DNA of 64,000 bases from Simiduia sp. 21SJ11W-1 (GTDB lineage: Bacteria; Pseudomonadota; Gammaproteobacteria; Pseudomonadales; Cellvibrionaceae). The notes beneath the pieces were generated by a model, which worked only from the letters and a program-made list of their open reading frames with translations, did not search any database and was not told the origin of the DNA. The position numbers and the translations under genes are program-made. Below, in pieces: positions 37,106 to 46,417 of the stretch (its first letter is position 1; every line of letters starts with the position of its first letter). Where the stretch lies: the NCBI RefSeq assembly GCF_024138675.1, contig NZ_CP090959.1, positions 62,001-126,000 on the forward strand. The letters are read 5' to 3'.

Positions 37106-38191
37106 TCAGCTGTTAGACGCCAGGCCATCGGTGGCGGCATGTTGCTTTAAGATGTTCACCGTTTGGCCCTCTTGCAAGCGCTCGGCACCGCGCACAATCA
37201 CCAGATCCCCCTCTTTCAGGTTGCCGGTAATGGCAATGCGGCTGCCGTAGCCGTCGCCTGTGCGCACTACCACCCGCTCGGCCTTGTCTTCTGGCCCAAC
37301 CTTGTACACGTACACCTCCCGCTCGCGCAGCACCAGGGCATCGCGAGGTACCGTGAGCGAGGCCTGTTGCTCGCCGTTGGGCAGCTCTACTTGCACCGCC
37401 TCACCAATGACCCAGGTGTTGTCGGCCACAATGCGCAGCTCCAGCATGCGTGAGCGCTCGTCACCTACGGGCACCAGGCTCCTCACTGTGCTCACCTGGG
37501 TGGCGTGGGGGTTGCGCACGGCAACCTCGGCATTGCGGCTGAGAAAGCGCAGGGTGGAAAGTGGCGCCTGGGCGCGAATTTCCAGGTTGTCGGTATTGGT
37601 GAGGCGCACCAGGGTTTCGCCTGTGCTGATGTGCTCGCCCGGCTGGTGGTTGCGGGCCACCACAACGCCATCGAAAGGGGCCACCACCTGGGTGCGCTCC
37701 AGATCGTACCGGGTGCGTGCCAGTGCCACTTCGGCGGCGCGCAACTGCTGCAGGGTGGTGTCGCGCTCCATGATGAGCCGCTCGGTTTCGGATTTAGAGG
37801 TGTTGTTGGCCTTTACCAGGCTTTCGTTCCGGCTGACCTGGCGCGCCAGAAATTCAAGGTTTGCCTTAAGGCGCGCCACGTTGGCTTGGTCGTTTTGCAA
37901 TTGCAGCTGCCAGATGCGGTCGTTCAGGCGCGCCAGCGGCTCGCCCTTGGCCACGGCGTCACCCACTTCTGCCACCCACAGGAGGTTGCCGGTGATTTCT
38001 GCGGCAATGTTGGAATCTTGCCGGCTGATCACCGTGCCGGGCACCCACACGGTGGGTGCAATATTGCGGATCTGCGCCTCGGCCACCTCCACGGCGGCGG
38101 GCGGGCGCTGCTGCTGCGCCTGGGTTGGGTTACTGAGCAGCGGGCCGATCAGGCACAGGCTGGCGATACTGAATCTAATGAATGCATTCAT
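37106..38191 (-). CDS. RND efflux periplasmic adaptor (membrane fusion protein)
   Basis: 361 residues with a signal peptide ending TQAQ; no lipobox, so a soluble or peripherally bound adaptor. Plan: lipoyl half (VWVPGTVISRQDSNIAAEITG), alpha-hairpin of about 80 residues (NDQANVARLKANLEFLARQ onward), second lipoyl half (VVAPFDGVVVARNHQPGEHI), beta-barrel and C-terminal membrane-proximal domain. It bridges the RND pump to a TolC-type channel, none of which is encoded here. Follows the pump gene by ten bases. Confidence 0.95.
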   Translation of the reverse strand: MNAFIRFSIASLCLIGPLLSNPTQAQQQRPPAAVEVAEAQIRNIAPTVWVPGTVISRQDSNIAAEITGNLLWVAEVGDAVAKGEPLARLNDRIWQLQLQNDQANVARLKANLEFLARQVSRNESLVKANNTSKSETERLIMERDTTLQQLRAAEVALARTRYDLERTQVVAPFDGVVVARNHQPGEHISTGETLVRLTNTDNLEIRAQAPLSTLRFLSRNAEVAVRNPHATQVSTVRSLVPVGDERSRMLELRIVADNTWVIGEAVQVELPNGEQQASLTVPRDALVLREREVYVYKVGPEDKAERVVVRTGDGYGSRIAITGNLKEGDLVIVRGAERLQEGQTVNILKQHAATDGLASNS

Positions 38192-38201
38192 GGCGGTATC
38201 C

Positions 38202-41200
38202 TCAGGCCACAGATTTCAAATGACGAAGTTGGCTGCCGGGCGGTATGTCGTGCATCGACAACTGGCCCTTGGCGCCCATGCGCAAAAAGCAGGGCAGCAA
38301 AATCAGGGTAAACACGGTGCTCACACACATGCCGCCCACAATCACCGCGGCCAGGCCACGGTAGATCACGCTGCCCTCACCGGGCATCAGCAACAGCGGC
38401 AACATGCCAAATAGGCTGGTGAGCGTGCTCATGAAGATGGGCCGCAGGCGCAGCATCAGCGCTTGCTCTACTGCCAGGTGGCGGTTCATGCCCTCGCGCT
38501 CGGCCGAGCGGGTTTGGTGCACCAGCAAGATGGCGTTGTTCACCACCAGGCCCAGCATAATCACAAAGCCGATCATGGTGAGCAGATCCAGCGGCTGGAA
38601 GCCCACCAGGTTCAGCACCTGCAGGGCAATTACCCCGCCTACCATGGCAAGCGGCATGGCCAGCAGTACCAGGGCGCTGTCTTTGGGGGAGCGAAACAGC
38701 ACACTCATCAGCAAAAACAGAATCAACAGCGCCACGGCGAAGTTTTCCCCCATGGTGCCAAGCGCCTGGTTGAGGTTGTCGGCACTGCCGCCGTAGAGCA
38801 CGTTGCCCTCGGCCAGCGCCGTGCGGATTTTGGGCTCAACCTCAGTGCGCAGGGTATTGATGGCCTTCTCGAGCGACATATCCTCCGGCGGCACCACCAC
38901 CAGCGTAAGCGTGCGGCGGCGATCGATGCGGCGAATCTGGTTGGGGCCTACGGTGCGCTCGATACTCGCCAGTTGGCTAAGGGGCACCACCGCACCGCTG
39001 GGGGTGGCCAGTGGCAGGCTTGCGAGCGCCTCGGGGTTTTCCCAGCGCTGGGCGCGCATGATCACGTCCATGCGCTTAACGGCGTCGAAGTGCTCGCCCA
39101 CCCATAGGCCCTGGCCCAACATGCGAATTACCGAGCCCATGTCGCGCCGGTTCCAGCCCAGCTCTTGCAGGGCGCGATCGTTGGGGATCAGCCGCAGCTC
39201 GGGCTCGGAATCCGAGGTGCCGGGCTCTACCCGCGCCTGGGCCTGTGGAATGGCTTCGTTCACCCACCCCACCGCTTGCTCGGCCACCTGTGCCAGCAAC
39301 TTTGGATCTGAGGCTTGCAGGTGCATGGGTACGGCGCGGTTGCCGCCGAATTGGCCGAACAAATTGCCCTGTGAGCTAAAGGCCTGGGTATCTGGCAGGT
39401 TCACGGTAATTTCTTCGCGCACCACTTTTAATAAATCTTCCACCTTGGATTGATCCAGTGCGCGCGCGCCCATGGTGCCGCCACCGGGCCACACCAGCAC
39501 GTAGAAGTTTTTCAGTGCCGGCTCCTTTTCGCCGCGCATGTACGGGCCCATGCGCTCGTTAATCACGTTCACAATTTCTTTTTCAATGGTGTCGATATTG
39601 GTGGCCGGCGGGAAGCGGAAGAAGGTATCTACGGCGTCGCGCTTGACCGGCGGCAGGTAATCCATTTCCGGCAGTAATAAATAGGTGGCCAAGAGCGGTA
39701 CGCTGATCAGCCCGGCAATCAAACTCCAGCGCTGTTTGGGCGTATGGGTGAGGCGCATAACAACGCCTGTAATGCGTGTCCAGAGCGGCTTGTTGTGATC
39801 TTCCAGCGCGCCTTCCTTAAGCCAGCGTGAAGCCAACAGCGGCACCACGGTAACCGCAACCAACAGGGAAATACTCACCGCAATGGTGATGGTGAGCGCC
39901 AAATCGGAAAACAGCTGGCCCTCCACATCTTTTAAAAACACCACCGGTAAAAAGATGGCCACAGTAGTGGCGGTAGAGGCCAGCAAGGCGCCCCACACTT
40001 CGCCCGTGCCTTTGGTGGCGCTTTCATCTGGGTTGTGTTTTTGCTCGCGCAGGCGCACCACGTTTTCAAGCACCACAATGGCGGCATCCAGCACCATGCC
40101 CACAGCAAAGGCCAGGCCCGCCAGTGAAATCACATTCAGGGTGCGGCCGGTAAACTGCAACACAATGAATGTGGAAAGCAGCGAAATGGGAATGGTCAGC
40201 GCCACAATCAGGGTGGCGCGCAAGCGGCGCAAAAACCACCAGAGCACGCCCACCGCCAACAGCACGCCCAAAAAGATATTACTGGTAACAAGGTTGATGG
40301 CCCGATAAATAAATACCGAAGCATCAAACGATTGCACCACCGTAAGGTTGCGATCTTTCACCGGGCCGTCGCGCAACTCGGCCATTTTTTCTTTAACGGC
40401 GTTGAGTGTGGCCAGCACATTGGCGCCGCTTTCGCGGGTGATTTCAATGCCGATGGCAGGGTTGCCGTTTTGGGTGGCCAGGCTGAAACGATCGGGCTTT
40501 TGCACGGAAATATCGGCAATATCGCCCAGGGTAATGGGCCGCCCGTCGCGCCATTCAAGCACCATGCTGCCCAGCTCTTCAGGCTTGTAGCGGCCGGCCA
40601 TGCGCAAAGTGTATTGGCGCCGGCCCACGTCTACCCGCCCGCCGGAGACATCGTTAGATTGGCTTACAAGCCCAGCCACTGCCGGCAGCTGAATGCCAAG
40701 CTGGGCCGCGCGGTAGGGGTCGAAGCGAATTTGCAGCTCTTCCTGGTTGTTGCCACCGGCGCCGCCTACTCTTGCGCTGGCAACGCCCGGAATCGATTCA
40801 ATGGCGGGGCTGATCACCTCATCCACAAAGGGAATAAATTCTTCAACGGGCGTGTTGTTGCCAGGCAGTACCTGCAAGAAATACCAGGTGAGTGCAGGCC
40901 CGCCGCTGCCACCGCCGCCCAGGCTGATAATGGGTTGGGTGGCATCGCGCGGCAGCGGCTGCAGGCGATTCATGCGCGAAATCACATCCACCAGGGTTTT
41001 CTGCATGTCGGTATCCATGCTGAAGGTGAGATTGATCCACGCCCAGCCGGCGTTCGATGAGGCCACCACTTCCTTTACGCCGGGCAGGCCCTGCAACACT
41101 TCTTCAATGGGCTCAACAATTTCCGACTCCATTTCCTTGGGGCTGGCCGCGCGCCAGCCGGCCTGGATGTTGATTACCGGGTTTTCGATGTCTGGAAATA

Positions 41201-41306
41201 ATTGAATGGGTAACTTGTTGAGGCTAAACAGGCCGAAGGCCACAGCGAAAACAATGGCAACAATCGCCGCGGGTGGATTGCGCAGCGTAGCTTTTGTGAA
41301 ATTCAT
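38202..41306 (-). CDS. RND family efflux pump permease (AcrB-like)
   Basis: 1034 residues, normal for the AcrB/HAE1 group; twelve membrane segments in two repeats with two large periplasmic loops each. SIPGVASARVGGAGG and FAVGMVLDAAIVVLENVVRLRE are in the first half; VNNAILLVHQTRSAEREG in the second. The relay position that is Asp-Asp in AcrB reads Asp-Ala, and the Lys940 position is Asn. It exports drugs or lipids with proton exchange. Encoded first, then the adaptor. Confidence 0.95.
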   Translation of the reverse strand: MNFTKATLRNPPAAIVAIVFAVAFGLFSLNKLPIQLFPDIENPVINIQAGWRAASPKEMESEIVEPIEEVLQGLPGVKEVVASSNAGWAWINLTFSMDTDMQKTLVDVISRMNRLQPLPRDATQPIISLGGGGSGGPALTWYFLQVLPGNNTPVEEFIPFVDEVISPAIESIPGVASARVGGAGGNNQEELQIRFDPYRAAQLGIQLPAVAGLVSQSNDVSGGRVDVGRRQYTLRMAGRYKPEELGSMVLEWRDGRPITLGDIADISVQKPDRFSLATQNGNPAIGIEITRESGANVLATLNAVKEKMAELRDGPVKDRNLTVVQSFDASVFIYRAINLVTSNIFLGVLLAVGVLWWFLRRLRATLIVALTIPISLLSTFIVLQFTGRTLNVISLAGLAFAVGMVLDAAIVVLENVVRLREQKHNPDESATKGTGEVWGALLASTATTVAIFLPVVFLKDVEGQLFSDLALTITIAVSISLLVAVTVVPLLASRWLKEGALEDHNKPLWTRITGVVMRLTHTPKQRWSLIAGLISVPLLATYLLLPEMDYLPPVKRDAVDTFFRFPPATNIDTIEKEIVNVINERMGPYMRGEKEPALKNFYVLVWPGGGTMGARALDQSKVEDLLKVVREEITVNLPDTQAFSSQGNLFGQFGGNRAVPMHLQASDPKLLAQVAEQAVGWVNEAIPQAQARVEPGTSDSEPELRLIPNDRALQELGWNRRDMGSVIRMLGQGLWVGEHFDAVKRMDVIMRAQRWENPEALASLPLATPSGAVVPLSQLASIERTVGPNQIRRIDRRRTLTLVVVPPEDMSLEKAINTLRTEVEPKIRTALAEGNVLYGGSADNLNQALGTMGENFAVALLILFLLMSVLFRSPKDSALVLLAMPLAMVGGVIALQVLNLVGFQPLDLLTMIGFVIMLGLVVNNAILLVHQTRSAEREGMNRHLAVEQALMLRLRPIFMSTLTSLFGMLPLLLMPGEGSVIYRGLAAVIVGGMCVSTVFTLILLPCFLRMGAKGQLSMHDIPPGSQLRHLKSVA

Positions 41307-41398
41307 GTTGGCTAATCCAATGGCTATGCATCGAAGCGGGTGAGGCTTTCACCTTAGCAAAAGGCCATGGCAAAGTTCCGGCACTTGCGGTGTGGCGT

Positions 41399-41434
41399 AA
41401 AAAACTTGCGGCCAGTGGAGTTTACTGGCCGCAA
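41399..41434 (-). terminator. Terminator of the LytTR regulator gene
   Basis: On the minus strand TTGCGGCCAGT (41434-41424) pairs with ACTGGCCGCAA (41416-41406), 11 bp with a 7-base loop, then a run of six T. It separates the two-component genes from the RND genes, so the pump needs its own promoter in 41307-41398. Confidence 0.9.
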
Positions 41435-41470
41435 TGAGGGTGACGGGCGTGTTTTTCTAGCGTTTAACCG

Positions 41471-42274
41471 TTACTTGAGGAAGGTGGATACCTTGTCTTT
41501 GTAGCTGCGGCTCATCTTGAGTTTGTCGCCACTGTGAAGAATCAAATGATATTCCCCATTGATATGAGAACTGATTTTTTCAATACGTTTGATATTCACA
41601 ATGGTTGACCGGTGCACCCGTTGAAAGAGCCCGGGGTTAAGCTGCTCTTCCAGGGCCTTCATGGTGATGCGCATCACGTGTATCACGCCATTTACGTGCA
41701 GGCACATGTAATCGCCTGCGGCATCTACCCAGTCTATATCTGCCACCGGCACCAGCGTGATGTTGCCGCCGTCTTTCACGGCCAGTTTTTCCGGGTACTG
41801 ATTGCTGTTATCTTCATCGCTCAGCCATTCATCCAGCTGCGACGGATCTTTTTGAGTGATGCGGCCTATCACATCCAGCAACTGGGCCTTATCTGCTACC
41901 GCATTTTTGTGATCGTACACATGGTGTGCGCGGGCCACGGCTTCGCGCAGGCGGGTGTCTTCAATGGGTTTTAGCAAATAATCCACGGCGTGAATTTTAA
42001 AGGCGTCTACGGCGTAGTGATCAAACGCCGTGCAGAAAATAATCATCGGCATGTCGTCTGCTTGCAGTGCGCGCACCACATCAAAGCCATCCATGCCGGG
42101 CATTTGAATATCCAGAAACACCAAATCCGGGGCAAGCTCGGGAATGGCCGCCAGCGCTTCGCTGCCGTTGCTGCACTCCCCAACCACTTCAACGCCCTCT
42201 ATGTCTGCCAAGCGCAGTTTCAGGCCGCGGCGGCCCAGGGATTCGTCGTCAACAATCAGTGCCTTGAGGGTCAT
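41471..42274 (-). CDS. LytTR-type response regulator (AlgR/LytR-like)
   Basis: 267 residues. Receiver domain at residues 1-125: acidic pair in IVDDESLG, phosphoacceptor in LVFLDIQMPGMDGF, lysine in YLLKPI. LytTR DNA-binding domain at about 160-265 (LAVKDGGNITLVPVADIDWVDAAGDY..., RVHRSTIVNIKRI). Overlaps the kinase gene by four bases. It probably binds direct repeats near its targets; the RND operon just downstream is a candidate. Confidence 0.94.
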   Translation of the reverse strand: MTLKALIVDDESLGRRGLKLRLADIEGVEVVGECSNGSEALAAIPELAPDLVFLDIQMPGMDGFDVVRALQADDMPMIIFCTAFDHYAVDAFKIHAVDYLLKPIEDTRLREAVARAHHVYDHKNAVADKAQLLDVIGRITQKDPSQLDEWLSDEDNSNQYPEKLAVKDGGNITLVPVADIDWVDAAGDYMCLHVNGVIHVMRITMKALEEQLNPGLFQRVHRSTIVNIKRIEKISSHINGEYHLILHSGDKLKMSRSYKDKVSTFLK

Positions 42275-43392
42275 GCAGCTTTGCTCCTTTCTGTACTGCT
42301 GTAGGGAATGCGAATGGTAATGCGCAGCCCGTGTGGTTCTATGTTTTCTAGCTCAAAACTGTGGGCTGCGCCATACAGCTCGTGCAGCCGCTCGCGGGTA
42401 TTGGCAAGGCCAACGCCGCCGTGTTGGCCCTCAGCGCGTTCGCGCAGTGCCACGGGAATATCGGCAATGCCGGGGCCATCATCGGTTAGCTGAATAGACA
42501 GCTGGTTGTGCAGCACATCGGCATCCAGCTCGATGGTGCCGCCATTGGGGCTTTTGGCAATGGCGTATTTAATGGCGTTTTCAATTAATGGTTGCAGCAG
42601 CAAATTGGGAATGTGGGCATTGCGCGCCGACTCGCTAATGCGAAAGTGAATGTTCAGCCGCTCTTCAAAGCGCAGCTTTTCAATGCCCAGGTAGAGTTTC
42701 AGGGTTTCCACCTCTTGGGCCAGCGTCACTTTCTGCATGGGGTTGTTATCAAGCGAGTAGCGCAAAAATTTGCTGAGCTCAGTCACCATGCCGTTGGCCG
42801 TGGCGGTTTCCTTTTCAAGAATCAGCGTGGAAATGGCATTCAGGGTGTTGAACAAAAAGTGCGGATTTAGCTGGTAGCGCAGCATTTTCAGCTGGGCCTC
42901 GTGGGCCATGGCTTGGGCTTTCAGGGTTTTTTCTTTCTCGGCCTGCAGCATGCGGTAGTATTTGAGGCTGAAATACAGCGCCGCCCAGCTCAAAAATATA
43001 AAAAACGAATAGGTGTACCAGCCCAGGTATTCGTACAGGGAGCGGTCTGTTTTCATATCCTGATTGAGGTAGAAAAACACCTCCATCTTTAAATAAGACC
43101 AAAGGCCCGTGGTCACAATCACCGCCAGCAGCGAGTAAATCCCCCGCAAGAGCGCGTTCATGTTCCAGATTTTCTTGAAAAACTCCCTCAGCCCCAAGCT
43201 CAGCATCAGGCCTGTAGTTACCGACAATAGCGTGTAGGCCACCTGCATGCCGAAGTGCCTGTCCCAGAAGATGGCAGACAGCGCCACAAAAAAGCCATAG
43301 CCGGCCCACCCAAACAGGTTGAGTGCCCAGAACTGGTAGTTGGGTTGGGTCAGAATTTTCTGAACCAGCGGTTGTTGATTAAGGGGCTGCAT
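42271..43392 (-). CDS. LytS/YehU-type sensor histidine kinase
   Basis: 373 residues from ATG 43392; the frame stays open further upstream but lacks support. Four membrane segments (about 25-150) and a short coil. His_kinase domain LRYQLNPHFLFNTLNAIS holds the phosphoryl histidine; the ATPase part has IENAIKYAIAKSPNGG, DDGPGI and GVGLANTRERLHELYG. No periplasmic sensing domain, so a signal within the membrane is likely. Confidence 0.92.
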   Translation of the reverse strand: MQPLNQQPLVQKILTQPNYQFWALNLFGWAGYGFFVALSAIFWDRHFGMQVAYTLLSVTTGLMLSLGLREFFKKIWNMNALLRGIYSLLAVIVTTGLWSYLKMEVFFYLNQDMKTDRSLYEYLGWYTYSFFIFLSWAALYFSLKYYRMLQAEKEKTLKAQAMAHEAQLKMLRYQLNPHFLFNTLNAISTLILEKETATANGMVTELSKFLRYSLDNNPMQKVTLAQEVETLKLYLGIEKLRFEERLNIHFRISESARNAHIPNLLLQPLIENAIKYAIAKSPNGGTIELDADVLHNQLSIQLTDDGPGIADIPVALRERAEGQHGGVGLANTRERLHELYGAAHSFELENIEPHGLRITIRIPYSSTERSKAA

Positions 43393-43571
43393 AGTGCTCG
43401 ATACTGGGTATTTGATGTTCTTATTATAAGGGCAGCGTACGCCTTGGAAGTGGCGGCCACTGCGTATTGGTCGCAATATCAGCGCCATTGGCCGTAGATG
43501 GCACCAAAAAAGCGTAGGCTCACAGGCCCAATCTGCTATAACAGGGCCTGAAATTCAATGGAGCAAGCAAA

Positions 43572-43946
43572 ATGATAGGCTATGTAACCGTAGGAACACA
43601 GGATTTAAACCGCGCAGCGGCCTTTTACGATGCGCTCTTGGGCGAGCTGGGCGCCAGCCGCATGATGGAGGGCGAACGCCTGATAGCCTGGACGGCCGGG
43701 CCCAAGTCACCGGGCTTTTGCGTGGCTCTGCCCTTTGATGGCCAGCCAGCAAGTGCGGGCAATGGCACCATGGTGGCCTTTGCCGTTAACTCCCCCGCCG
43801 AGGTAGAGGCCCTGCACGCTAAAGCCCTGGGGCTTGGCGCCACAGATGAAGGCGCGCCCGGACCCCGCAGCGATGGCGCCTTTTACTGCGCCTACTTTCG
43901 CGATTTGGATGGCAACAAATTCAATGCGTTTTGCATGGGCAGCTAG
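43572..43946 (+). CDS. VOC (glyoxalase/bleomycin-resistance) superfamily protein
   Basis: 124 residues. IGYVTVGTQDLNRAAAFYDALL and YCAYFRDLDGNKFNAFC mark the two beta-alpha-beta units; a metal-ligand position commonly filled by His/Glu is not clear here. Similar proteins are often annotated as glyoxalase-like without proven activity. The divergent kinase gene begins 180 bases away. Confidence 0.9.
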   Translation: MIGYVTVGTQDLNRAAAFYDALLGELGASRMMEGERLIAWTAGPKSPGFCVALPFDGQPASAGNGTMVAFAVNSPAEVEALHAKALGLGATDEGAPGPRSDGAFYCAYFRDLDGNKFNAFCMGS

Positions 43947-43975
43947 CAGCCGTTGCAGTTCTGCTGCCTGAGCCC

Positions 43976-44257
43976 TTACCCAGCGCGGTAGAACTCCACA
44001 TAAAATTGCACGGTGCCCAAGGGTTTTACCTGGTGCAGTATTTGCGGTTCCACCACGCCGAACCGCGCAGGTGTTAGCACCAGGGTTTCTGTTTCAGGCT
44101 CGTTGATGGTGTATTCAAGCTCACCCTCTAGCACGACTATTTTTCCCCAGGCGCCGGCCTTGGTTTGGTGCTCTTTCAAAAGGCCCGCCGGCACCGTGGT
44201 TTCAGAAAATACCGGCGTTTTCTTATAGGCAACAAGGTGCTCGGGTAAGGTTTTCAC
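43976..44257 (-). CDS. DUF1971 small cupin-like protein (TehB N-terminal-like)
   Basis: 93 residues. LPEHLVAYKKTPVFSETTVPAGLL and WGKIVVLEGELEYTIN followed by GVVEPQILHQVKPLG are typical of DUF1971. The fold matches the small domain seen in some TehB tellurite-resistance proteins. Its own activity is unknown. Downstream of two other minus-strand genes. Confidence 0.87.
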   Translation of the reverse strand: MKTLPEHLVAYKKTPVFSETTVPAGLLKEHQTKAGAWGKIVVLEGELEYTINEPETETLVLTPARFGVVEPQILHQVKPLGTVQFYVEFYRAG

Positions 44258-44282
44258 AATAATTCCTTATAAATGCGCGGGC

Positions 44283-44492
44283 TCAGTAGGTTGAATTGGG
44301 TGCAATATCGTCGTGAATCTCGCCGTACACTTCCTCCGGGTCTACCCCGTTTATCAAAAGTGTTTCACGCACAGAATCTATGTGGGCCAACACTTTTTCA
44401 TAGCGCTCGCCGTATTCATACTTGGTGACTTCAATGCGGTTCGGCATATAGCTAAAGGCAATTTTCAAAGCCTGTAATTCTTCCGGTGTCAT
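44283..44492 (-). CDS. Conserved hypothetical small protein
   Basis: 69 residues from ATG 44492 (AAGGAA upstream); an open frame to 44591 is not the real start. Composition is helical and acidic: MTPEELQALKIAFSYMPNRI, then YGERYEKVLAHIDSVRETLL and DPEEVYGEIHDDI. No family recognised. Lies 28 bases downstream of the SRAP gene and likely shares its transcript. Confidence 0.65.
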   Translation of the reverse strand: MTPEELQALKIAFSYMPNRIEVTKYEYGERYEKVLAHIDSVRETLLINGVDPEEVYGEIHDDIAPNSTY

Positions 44493-44520
44493 GCTTGATT
44501 CCTTTTGGTTGCTCGGGGCA

Positions 44521-45198
44521 TTAAATTTGGCCTGCGTCTGCAGGTATAACGAAGGCCTCTGCAATGGGGTTTTTGCTGCTGGATTTATCAATAGGTTGTG
44601 CCGTTAGCGGCAGGCGCAGTTGCGATACCAAAAACGGTTGCAGCGAAGTGGTATCGGTAAGTGCCGGGTTAAGCCATTGCTGCATGTCAGCCAGCTGATG
44701 TTGATTAAATATCAATGGCAGGGATTTTCTGTGAATGCCTTCAAGTTTAGGGTGGCCTGCCAAGGTAATAATAGAGGCAGAGGTAACAGTCTCACCGGTT
44801 TGCGCGTGCGCCCAACGTTTGTAAAGGCCGCCAAAGCAAAAGGCTTCGCCTTCAAACTGCAGCTGGTGTGGGCGCTTGCCATCCTGGCTTTCAACAAAGC
44901 TTGTGGCAGGTATTAAACAGCGGCTGATTTTGAACTCGCGCTTTTTCGGCAGCTGCGCCCAATTGGTATTGATAGACCAATAGCGCGGGTGCGGCTTAAA
45001 CCCCGTTGCCGTGGGCTCCAGATACAAGTGCCACAGTGCATCTTGCACCATTGGCCCCTCCCCGTTGCCGGTAATAATGCTGATGGGGTTACAAGGCGCG
45101 CAATCAGCACTGTAGCGCAATTGGCTATCATCCAAGCCCAGATCACGCATCAGCGAAATTACCGCTGGCGACTGAATAAGGTTAAAGCGTCCACACAT
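44521..45198 (-). CDS. yedK: SOS response-associated peptidase (SRAP/YedK) family protein
   Basis: 225 residues. Starts MCGRFN, so Cys2 becomes the N-terminal nucleophile that crosslinks to abasic sites in single-stranded DNA. Other conserved pieces: CNPISIITG, WSINTNWAQLPKKREF, CLIPATSFVES (Glu), and GIHRKSLPLIF, where HxRMP is usual: here it reads His-Arg-Lys-Ser-Leu-Pro. It protects AP sites during replication. No LexA box evident upstream. Confidence 0.9.
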   Translation of the reverse strand: MCGRFNLIQSPAVISLMRDLGLDDSQLRYSADCAPCNPISIITGNGEGPMVQDALWHLYLEPTATGFKPHPRYWSINTNWAQLPKKREFKISRCLIPATSFVESQDGKRPHQLQFEGEAFCFGGLYKRWAHAQTGETVTSASIITLAGHPKLEGIHRKSLPLIFNQHQLADMQQWLNPALTDTTSLQPFLVSQLRLPLTAQPIDKSSSKNPIAEAFVIPADAGQI

Positions 45199-45439
45199 GG
45201 TATTTGAAGTGTTGTGAGTAGGTGGGTGTAGGTTACCTTATTTGAAGGCGCTGGTGTGCGGGGCCTGAGGGCGGGAATTGATTCCGATGCCCTTATAGCG
45301 CCGCTCTTTCGCGGTTCGTTTGTATCGCGATACTGCCGTGTCGCTACCTAAGCTGCTCAAAACCTTAAAAATAATTGGTCTAATTTTCTACCTGTGCGGG
45401 AGCCGGCCGCATTGCCAAAAAACGGCTTGAACTGCAATT

Positions 45440-45628
45440 TTGCTAAAAGAAAAAAGCAAGGGAAAATTGCTCTCTCCTAATTGGTCTGATTTTGGCGCGC
45501 GCCATTTAGGCCAGGGTAAATGGCATCGCTTGAATCAAAAGGATTATGAGGTATATTTCAAAAGTATCGCAAAATGTATGGCTGAATTGCACCGCTTTGA
45601 ATTGCGGGTTGATTTACGCGATATCTAA
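45440..45628 (+). CDS. Possible small ORF or gene remnant
   Basis: 62 codons from TTG 45440 with no convincing ribosome site; a stop lies four codons upstream. It reads KSKGKLLSPNWSDFGARHLG ... DYEVYFKSIAKCMAELHRFE, which looks protein-like. The surrounding 45199-45682 is lower in GC than the flanks and holds nothing else I can name. It may be the end of a lost gene. Confidence 0.25.
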   Translation: MLKEKSKGKLLSPNWSDFGARHLGQGKWHRLNQKDYEVYFKSIAKCMAELHRFELRVDLRDI

Positions 45629-45682
45629 TCATTGCGCGCTCAATTTTAGCGCTCGGAAGCTCATCGAAAATAGCGGATCACT

Positions 45683-46081
45683 ATGCTTAAAACCATGCTC
45701 GCTGTAGGGATTTCGCTTTACTGTTTGGCGGCAACTACGCCTGCTTTGGCAGCAGAGCCGCGCTGGCGGGCGGACCTTGACGAGGCAGACATCGTTGAAA
45801 AAAACCTGGCAGTATTCGCGCGCATTAACGGCGAGCCCACCGGGTATAAATTATCAAAGCTGGAATCAGATCCGCGAGTTGCCAAGATCGAGCTGGATAA
45901 CGGCTTCTATCTATACTTATTCTCGAAGGTGGTTGGTAACCAGCAAATGTATTACTTCTATACGGGTGATAACCAAAGTATGGAAGTTTTTAATGATATA
46001 GGTGGCGATGCTACCTACAAGTTTATGGGGCATGATCGGCATAGATATGAAGTGAAAGCCTCAATAGGCGATGGCCGTTAA
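45683..46081 (+). CDS. Exported protein of unknown function
   Basis: 132 residues from ATG 45683. Signal peptide to about residue 23 (TTPALA, then AEPRWR). The mature part alternates charged and aromatic residues (FYLYLFSKVVGNQQMYYFYT), looking like a small beta-sandwich. No cysteine pairs. Not recognised. Same direction as the next small exported protein, 64 bases on. Confidence 0.6.
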   Translation: MLKTMLAVGISLYCLAATTPALAAEPRWRADLDEADIVEKNLAVFARINGEPTGYKLSKLESDPRVAKIELDNGFYLYLFSKVVGNQQMYYFYTGDNQSMEVFNDIGGDATYKFMGHDRHRYEVKASIGDGR

Positions 46082-46145
46082 CTCGGTTGTCGTAGCGGTA
46101 GCGGGAAAGTTAGTAAACTAAATAGTCAAAAAGAAGGAATTAAAC

Positions 46146-46403
46146 ATGATAAAGATCATCGCCGCATCAGCCCTAGTGGCTCTCTCTTCTGTTGCGTTTG
46201 CAGAGAAATCTGATGTGCTCTCTATGGAAATTCAAGATGGCAAGCTCTCGGAAGCTGTTGCACTGGTTAACGGTTACTGCCAGGGCATTGTAGACACCGT
46301 TGAAGTAAAAAATCCCAATGAAGTGCTCTCACTAAAACTAGAAAACATTTCCTGCAAAGACGCAGCCAGTTTACTGACAGCCTACGATGCAGGTAAGGCA
46401 TAG
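46146..46403 (+). CDS. Small exported protein of unknown function
   Basis: 85 residues; AAGGAA seven bases before ATG 46146. Signal peptide of about 19 residues (SSVAFA, then EKSDVL). The mature 66 residues carry two cysteines (NGYCQGIV and ISCKDA) that could form a disulfide. Not recognised. A palindromic repeat begins 15 bases after the stop and may act as its terminator. Confidence 0.62.
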   Translation: MIKIIAASALVALSSVAFAEKSDVLSMEIQDGKLSEAVALVNGYCQGIVDTVEVKNPNEVLSLKLENISCKDAASLLTAYDAGKA

Positions 46404-46417
46404 GAAAATCGAAAAAC

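Noticed and set aside
37260-38414. 384-codon open frame on the plus strand
   Set aside because: It lies antisense to the RND adaptor and pump genes, has Arg/Ser/Thr-rich composition of a shadow frame and no ribosome site.
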